DNA of 64,000 bases, from NCBI GenBank assembly GCA_024734555.1, contig JANPWX010000075.1:471456-535455 (forward strand), written 5' to 3'. The stretch comes from Trochalopteron elliotii (taxonomy: Eukaryota > Chordata > Aves > Passeriformes > Leiothrichidae). The notes under the pieces are model-generated. The model did not search any database. It was not told the origin of the DNA and saw nothing but the letters and a program-made list of their open reading frames with translations. Position numbers and translations under genes: made by a program. This document shows, piece by piece, positions 57,338 to 64,000 of the stretch. Positions within the stretch are counted from its first letter, which is position 1; each line of letters opens with the position of its first letter.

Positions 57338-57529
57338 CCACGACCATGATGTTGAACTCGAAGCCCTGTTTCATGGCTTTCCTCCTCAGCTGCTCCAGGA
57401 TGGCGTCGATGCCCACGTAGCCGAAGTCGGCGGTTGGTTTGTCCGGCCGTGCCGGCGCCGCCTGCCTGGGGCCGGCATCGCGCGCAGCGTCCGACATGGC
57501 GGGAGCGTGGCTGGGCACGGCCTCGGGAC
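57338..57529 (-). CDS. SEPTIN9: SEPTIN9 coding exon with internal start Met, alpha-0 polybasic region and first half of P-loop
   Basis: The acceptor is a pyrimidine-rich CCCCGCAG ending at 57530, and the donor GTGAGT begins at 57337. The exon is open upstream of the ATG at 57497 (…PSHAPA before MSDAARDAG), so in long isoforms it is internal. In the short isoform that Met starts a 335-residue protein; the equivalent human Met lies in MADTPRDAG. Residues 1-54 include a proline/alanine-rich leader, FGYVGID, and the basic EQLRRKAMKQGF helix that in septins binds phosphoinositides and lies at the NC interface. The exon ends inside the glycine of FNIMVVG, the first residue of the P-loop. A CR1 LINE ends about 12 bp beyond the donor. 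The splice into the next exon is in phase. Confidence 0.95.
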
Positions 57530-60500
57530 CTGCGGGGACAAACACAGCTTGTGGAGTCCCTCGTGCCAGTAAAGGAATTTCCTACTGCCCTTCCATGGAA
57601 AAGTGAACATTAAAGATGCCCCAGGTGTAAAGAAGGCTTCTCCCCCATGGACCCTTGCAGACATTGTGCAATCTTCTCTCTGGGTTTGGCAAGTCCATCA
57701 CCCACCCCATGGCATCCCCGTTCCCTGTTTCCCCACTGGACATGGGGCCTGGTGTCCTGTTCCTCTCTTCCCTATGGTCACTTGTCCCCTGCCCTGCCCC
57801 CTGTGCCACCCACACACCTGAGACCCTATGTAACAGAAAAACCACATGCTTTCTCCTCTCTGGTTCTGGATTCACCTTCAGCACACTGGAATAAACACTT
57901 GCTGGGAATTGATTTGGGCTGGGAGCCTTCTGCCCCTCTGCTGAGCCAGCCTTGGAACGTGTGTGGCTGTGTGAGCTTGAACTGCTGCCTGAGCAGCTCT
58001 CAAGCAGTTTCTCTACTGGAGAGGCTGACTGGGATCTAGAAGGGCCGTGGCTGCACCCTGAAAAGACACACTGTTACAACAGCCTGCTCAGAGGTGCTGC
58101 TGCTCCAGGGAACCACAGGAGCTGCCTGCTGCATCCAAAGTGGGAATAAAACACGTGCAGAGACACAGGGGTATCAGCAGGCTGGGAGGGAGGAGGAGTG
58201 TGGGATCTCCTTCCGCAATAATTACATTGAATTTGGAGTTTTCTTTCTCAGTTTACTGCATTCACTTGATCCCTGCCCACTCCACCAAACCTGCCACAGC
58301 AAAAGGATGCTGCTGTGGGGGTGTGAGCACACCAGGTCCCACAGCAGCTCATCTGCTGCCACAGAGCAGGACCCAGCACACAGAAAGTCCTCAGCCCACA
58401 TCTGGGAGTGACAAAGGCTTTTAGCCCCAGAGCCCCGTGCCCTTTAATTGCTGCTAAAGGCTGGCAGACCTACACATCCCACTCCTCCACACCCCTGGAA
58501 TCACAGCACCGTGCACACTGCTGGTGTGAACAACCCAGCCACGTTCTGGGGGGGAGCTGGGTGGCTTTGCAGACACAGGGAATAATCCTTGGCATCCACT
58601 GCCACGTGCCCTCCTCGAGCTCCAGCTGAGGCAGATCAGAGGCTGCCGGCCCTGGCTTGTGGAAAACCCAACACATTTGCATCAAGATGGGCTGTGCCAG
58701 ACAACACCCACGCAGCCACAGAGCTTCTGTGATCTAATTCTGTCCATATCTGCTCAGAAACCCCAAACCCTTCAGCTGCCCTCAGAGACAGGGTGCCTGT
58801 CTCCCCTGCAAGATGCTCCAGCCTAACAAAATTCTTCAGAAGAAGCAAACGTAAAACTGTGGCCNAGCCCTGCACAGCTGGAATTGCACTGCCATGGGAG
58901 CAGGAGCCCTGCACAGCTGGAACTGCACTGCCACACTGCCCCTCACAAAGTCAACCAGCCCAAGGCCTCACCATAAATCCCAAATCAACCTCATTCCAAA
59001 ATGGCAAAGCCAAAAGTAGAAAAAAAATCCCTGCATAACATTAAAAAAAACCCAAAAACCAACCCAACAAAATGACAACTAAATCATGTGGAAAATATGC
59101 TGCCACCAGCAGCAGTGCTGGGTTGTGCAATGGGTTTAACTCCTCCAGGCACCACTTGTGTCCCCAAGGATGGGACAGCAAACTGGGACACTGGGGCAGG
59201 TAAGGTGCAGAGAAATTAAGAAATTAAATAGGGCAGAAAGCCACCCTCTACTCAATAAAGGCCAGGAGCATCTGCAGCACCTCGAGGAGCTGACCCTGGG
59301 TAGGGAGATGTGCAAGCAAACTGTCCCCAGCTCAGGGAGCAGAAACTCCTCACCAAACTGCCCTCAGTGGGAGGAGAAGGGCTCAGGGCTCACCAGGCTC
59401 CAGGCAGACCAAAGGAGAGCAGCACCCCTGTCAGGGCAGCCCATGTGCTTCAGCTGGTCTGTGGGGAACTCGTGATTTAAAGCCCCTGGGTCCTGATTGG
59501 GGAAAAATAGAATAAAATCAGTATATTGCAGCTAGGAGTATCTGGAGGACAGCAGGGATACAAAGTCAATGATGCCCCAGCAGCACCAGCAAACTCCCAA
59601 GGGAAATGCCACAACTCAAATGTGCAATTTTTTTTTTTTTCCAGCTTCCCAGCACTGAGATGGTCTTTTCTTAGCAAAACCTCCAGTGTCACACTGGGCT
59701 CCAAGGGGTTTGTGCCAGCAGAAGGAGGGTGCAGCCCAAGCAGAGGGATGCTGTGCTGGGTGGCAGTGAGCACTCCCAGGAGTCACTTGAGTAAAAAAAT
59801 AAAGACCTTAGAAATAAATTGGAGCAGCACAGTGGATGCCTGGGATGCTTCATGGGCACATCCTGGATTTGCCTGACCTGCTGTGCTCTCTGAGGGGACA
59901 ATGTCAAACCTGTGGTGCTGTCAGTGTCACAGAGCTGACCCTTGTGCAGCCCGGCAAGGAGGGATGGGTTAATTAACACCCCATTACTGCCTGAAATCCC
60001 TGACTGCAACCCTGGCAAGAGCAGGGCCAGACCTCTCACGATTCACCACTGTCACCTTAACCCAACTGTTGTCCCTCACACAAGGAGCCATCACAACACT
60101 GATGGGGCAGAGAGCTCAGAGCCTGCAGCTCTCTCCCACTAAAGTGCTCCTGGATAAACATCAAGCACATGGAAACAAGTGCTTGTGCCATATTTAGACC
60201 TTCCCTGCCAGGGAAACTCTGCCCATGTGGGCACAGGAGATGGGGAGATGGTGAGGGCAGTGCTGTACCAAGCCAGGACACAACCAGAGCTCCAGCTCAG
60301 GCAGGGCTGACTCAGGACAGCTGCTCCAGAGCTGATTTTGCCAAAGGCTGGGGCTGTTGCTCTGTAATTGATGCATGTCAGACACGAGCCAAAGCCAACA
60401 TCTGTGAAGCAGCAGATGAAAGGCACCCTGCAGGGAGGGAAGCCCCTGGGAGCCCCCCCAGGGACCCTCCTGCTCCTTCAGCCAGCTGGACACTGTGTGC

Positions 60501-63149
60501 TGTGGGATGGGCTTGGCCAGGGGCTGCTGGAGCTGCTCTGCTGGTGCCACGAGGCTGCCACAGCCCAGGACACTGCGGGCAGGGCATGCAAGGACAGCCA
60601 CGGGCTCCCCCAAAACCCCAAAGCCAGGGGCTGGGAATCCTCCCTGAGGATCTGGGACAGGGAGACTGGGGCTTCACTGCAGACACACAAAGGTTAAAGC
60701 ACCCTGGCAGAGGCTGAACTGGGAGTGTCTCACCCAGCCCAGGTCCTGACTAGATACAGCAGCTCCATGTTCTGCTGGTGATGTGGGAGAGCAGAGCTGC
60801 TCCTGGAGCAGGGCTGGTCACAGACCTGGTGCTCAGTGGCTGCACAGAGGAACCAGGGAGAGGCCAGGAGGCTGCAGCTCTGCCATGGCTGCCTGTCAAC
60901 AGACCCAAACCACTGCACACTCTACAGACATACATACAATCAATAGCAAAATGGCAATGTTTGGGCAATAAATCAAAGAAACACCCTCTGGATACTGGGA
61001 ACACCAAGCACTGGCCACCTTTCAATGATGCTGCAGCCAGTTCTGCAGAGCTACAAGCACCCAGAAGACCAGGACACTGTGGATAACTTCCCTTCCCTCC
61101 ACACAACAGATGCTGGAAATGCCATGGGCTTCCAGATTTGTGGGATGGGTTCATGCAAACACTGAGAGCAGGTTCAGAGCAGTGAACAGGGGTGTATCAG
61201 CCTAGGCAGCTGAGTATCCACAGATGTTTTCACAGGAGAAATGTGAACCACCTAACCTTTTGAGTTTTGGGAGCAGCTCTCTTGGAGAATTGTGCCAGCA
61301 GGGTGTCAGAGACATCTGTAGCTCCAAAGAGAGAATCTACAGCTCCTGGCTATGAACAGCTGGCTGTGGGGACTGCAGCAGGCCTGGCCTCCAGGGCCTC
61401 TCCCCTTGGCACACTGAGCCACTGACCACAGGCTCTGGAAATGGATCCAACCTGCGGAGGAGGTGGCAGAGACACAGCTCTCCCTTCTGAGGGGACAGGA
61501 GGAGGAGTCTCAGCAAAGCCAGGACTGGATGCAATCCCAGCATGGCCCAGGCACTGCTGGTTTTTTCTGCCACCATGGGACCCCCAGGTGCTGAACGGGG
61601 CAGGTCCCTGCTGGATGTGTGGGTGCCAGGGAATGTGAGGCACAGCTCACCCCAAAGCTGAGGTGGCTCAGCCTGGCACATAGAGCCAGTGACACAAGAC
61701 CCTGCAGCACCAAACTGTAACTAAGGGACATTCCTATGATTCAGCTGCAATCTCCAGCACCTGGCTGGCATTGCCAGCCCCAGGCTGAGTCAGTCCCTTG
61801 CACCCCTGAGCATTGGGCTACAGTTCCAGGCTGGCCACCAGCCCAGGCCCACCTACCAACCAGTTCTGTGTCCTTCTCAGCTTGCATTTCCACCTGGGTG
61901 CCAACAAACACGACCCAGAAACAGCAGAGTGTGCTTAACTCTGCTCCATTAGACCAAATCCACCCAAGAGCTGTCAGAGAGGTGCCAGGTGCCTCCTGAG
62001 CACACAACATGCTCCAGGCTTGAAGCCTTTTTACTCACATGGGGAATAAACCCCACGTTTCCAGAGTTTAAAAAAGGAGGCCGTGATTCCTGCTGTGGTG
62101 TGACCAGCCAGGCCCACAGCCCCGAGGCACAAGTCATGGGCACACATCACGTGCAGGTCGAGCTGTGCCCTCCAGCCACGTGCATTTCCGTTCTCAGGCT
62201 GTGTGCTTCCCCTCCCGCTCCGGAGGCACAGCGCTGCCCTGCTCTCTGCAGCTCAACCCTCCTGCCTCTCTTATTTACAAGAGATGGATGCTCCAGGGCT
62301 CCCCATCACTGCTTCCCTTCCCATCCTAAACCCTCTGGCTGCTGCAGGCTCTGGTCAGCAGCGTTTCTGGGCTGGGGTGCAGGAGCCCATGCCAGGGGTC
62401 AAACCGTGGTGCCAGCTCCACAACATCAGGCTCTCACCCGTGGCTCCTGGATGTGGTGTGAGGCTGACCACCACCAGGCCGACCACCAGGCTGACCCCCA
62501 CCCTGCCCCGGTAGCACAACCCACAGTCTGACATTCTCCTTCCTCCAACCACGTGAGACAGCGGCTCTAAACCACTTACAAAAACCTGCAAAGAGTTGTT
62601 AGGCTGTTTGCCTCCGTGTATAAAAAGGAGCAGATGACCATGAACAACCCCAAGTCTTGGTTTGGGCATGCAGAGATCTCTGGCCATGTGGCCCCACTGA
62701 TCACCCTCTGTAAGGAGTTTCTTCCCCTGGAGCTGGAGCAAGACTGATCCCAGAGCAGCCCTCCTCACTGGGAGCACCCATTGAGAGGAACCTTCCTGCA
62801 CACAGACCTCAGCAGAAGCTGCTCCATCAACAGGCCCCACGTAGCCCATGCCAGTGGCCAGCACAGCCCTTGCTCCCCACAGACAGGCTCAGGGTGCCTG
62901 TGCCCAGGAGGGTCCAAAGACAGCCACAGAACTGATTCCATGGGGGCTCTGTGCATGGGATCCACTCCCACCCCTGTCCACCCAGCCTGGACAATGCACT
63001 CAGTACAGGAGCAACATGGGGACCCCCCGCAGCACCCAGCCAAGGGAAAGCCCCCTTCACCCCTGTCACCACTGCTCTGCAGAGCTCTGTGCGGTGAAAA
63101 CAAAGAGCCAGGCAGCGCTCCCCAAACTCAGCTTGTCCAGACAACACTG

Positions 63150-64000
63150 CAGGAGGAATGAGTCGGGCCAAGCCCCAGGAAGGGGCACCGGGCACGGCTG
63201 AGTGTGCCCAGGGGCCGCCGAGCTGCACTCCGATGTCCCCCGTCCCACGAGGCACTGACTGCAGCTCCGGCAAGAAAAAAAGGGAGCAAGCCAGAGGGAT
63301 TCACATCCCGGGGGTTGCGGTTCGGCTTTCCTTTATTCTTTTTTTTTTCTTTTTTTTTTTTTCTTTTTTTCTTTCCCCCTATTTTTTTTCCCTCCCCTTT
63401 TAAAATTCCTTTTTCCCGCGTGATTTTTGTTCTTTGACGGGTAGGGCGGTGTGGATTTTTATTTAGTTTCTTTGTTTGTTTCTGTTGTTTTCTTCCTTCA
63501 CCAAAGGCAGCTGCGCCCCAGCCGCCCCGCCAACCCTTTAGCGGGGGGCAGCAGCCGGAGCAGGGCAGGGGACAAGGGGGTACGGGGACAAGGCAGGGGA
63601 CAAGAGGGTACCCACGGGGACAGGGCAGGGGACGGGGGATACCCACGGGGACAGGGGACAAGTGGTACCTACGGGGACAGGGCAGGGGATATAGGAATAC
63701 CCGTGGGGACAGGGCAGGGGACATGGGGATACCCACGGGGACAGAGCAAGGGACCAGGGGGTGCCCAGGGGACAGGGCAGAGGACCAGGGGGTGCCCCCA
63801 GGCAGGGCAGGGGTCGATCCACTGCTCTCCACTGATCCCGGACAATGCCGGCAGCGCGGCCGGGCGGTGCCGAGCAGCCGCCCGTCCTGCGGGGCACAGC
63901 GGCGGCACAAGGGGCCGAGCCCCCCGCAGCAGCACCCGCTGCCCCCGCCCGGGGAATGCCCTGGCCCGGCCGGGGAACCTCCGCACTGCCCCGCTGCCCT
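63150..64000 (-). promoter_or_regulatory. SEPTIN9: GC-rich CpG-bearing block, possible alternative SEPTIN9 promoter
   Basis: CpG density rises strongly toward 64000 (GGCCGGGCGGTGCCGAGCAG, CCCGGCCGGGGAACC), with long T tracts at 63335-63400. Mammalian SEPT9 uses several alternative first exons. The spacing to the 57529 exon fits a short-isoform promoter, but no TATA box, start or splice donor could be assigned. Confidence 0.4.
63560..63815. repeat. ~30-bp minisatellite GGGGACAGGGCAGGGGACA
   Basis: About eight imperfect units, each with GGGGACAGGGCAGGGGA followed by a variable part ending GGTACCCAC-like or GGTGCCCA-like. It explains the long proline/cysteine-rich open frames seen on the minus strand, which are not genes. 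Confidence 0.9.

Larger units (their letters stand above)
36100..57529 (-). other. SEPTIN9: SEPTIN9 gene, 3' portion (nine exons, minus strand)
   Basis: Nine exons in order 57529-57338, 53855-53727, 53312-53231, 52106-51969, 46363-46246, 42269-42174, 41099-41003, 39142-39091 and 38255-38120 (coding part) join with GT-AG boundaries and matching phases. From the ATG at 57497 the coding length is 1008 bases, which is 335 residues plus a stop. The product is a septin GTPase that polymerises into cytoskeletal filaments at the cleavage furrow, actin bundles and microtubules; septin 9 usually caps the ends of hetero-octamers. It is septin 9 rather than septin 3 or 12 because of its N-terminal FGYVGID and RRKAMKQGF strings, the ISRKSVQPT stretch, and a C-terminus ending in an acidic tail and EM. 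The longer isoforms' N-terminal exons are absent, so the gene is incomplete in the window. Confidence 0.96.
57530..64000 (-). other. SEPTIN9 upstream intron (open), no further coding exon found
   Basis: I found no frame resembling the long N-terminal septin-9 exon (basic, repeat-like SFEVEEV region). The stretch holds a 39-bp duplicate at 58866-58941 with one ambiguous base (58865) and ends in a GC-rich block. The rest shows no recognisable gene. Confidence 0.6.

Noticed and set aside
63128..63910. 260-codon minus-strand open frame rich in Pro/Cys/Leu
   Set aside because: It is the translation of the ~30-bp minisatellite and adjacent T/A tract; repetitive, no family pattern.
1..64000. CRISPR arrays, bacterial operons, tRNA or rRNA genes
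   Set aside because: No regularly spaced direct repeats with unique spacers, no Shine-Dalgarno-led genes and no cloverleaf or rRNA cores; the sequence is vertebrate.

Overview
This is vertebrate nuclear DNA, almost certainly avian and probably from a passerine. The evidence is chicken-repeat-1 (CR1) LINE 3' ends finishing in ATTCTGTGA-type repeats, several short solo LTRs of avian endogenous-retrovirus type, and compact GT-AG introns. The only protein-coding gene I can support is the 3' part of SEPTIN9 (septin 9), read on the minus strand. Nine coding exons lie between 57529 and 38120. From the internal ATG at 57497 they join into an uninterrupted 335-codon reading frame with every splice phase matching. 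That length and start agree with the short septin-9 isoform known in mammals. The long N-terminal exons are not in the window and should lie beyond 64000.

Layout. Positions 1-36100 are intergenic DNA downstream of SEPTIN9. They hold a degenerate CR1 reverse-transcriptase fragment (about 3905-4560), three further CR1 3' ends, LTRs of at least five families (about 1250, 3460, 10347, 10980, 14950, 23012 and 23654), a local segmental duplication (32121/35393), and AT-rich blocks with homeodomain-type TAATTA cores that could be conserved enhancers. Positions 36100-38255 are the SEPTIN9 last exon, including a long 3' UTR with two candidate poly(A) signals. Positions 38256-57529 hold the remaining eight exons. 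Their introns contain LTRs, an assembly gap, an unusual two-orientation 39-bp minisatellite, a CR1 element ending about 12 bp from a splice donor, and a 105-bp tandem duplication that copies an exon's 3' end and donor site. Positions 57530-64000 are the intron upstream of the first exon seen here. They end in a GC-rich, CpG-bearing block with a roughly 30-bp minisatellite, which may be an alternative SEPTIN9 promoter.

How it works. The exons encode the septin GTPase core: a polybasic alpha-0 stretch, P-loop, DTPG switch II, AKAD base-recognition motif and septin unique element. The C-terminus is short and lacks a coiled coil, as expected for the SEPT3/SEPT9 group. No bacterial genes, CRISPR arrays, tRNAs or rRNAs were seen. 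The most original signals are the in-frame partial exon duplication, the palindromic minisatellite, and the four copies of one LTR family, three of which have clean 4-bp target duplications.
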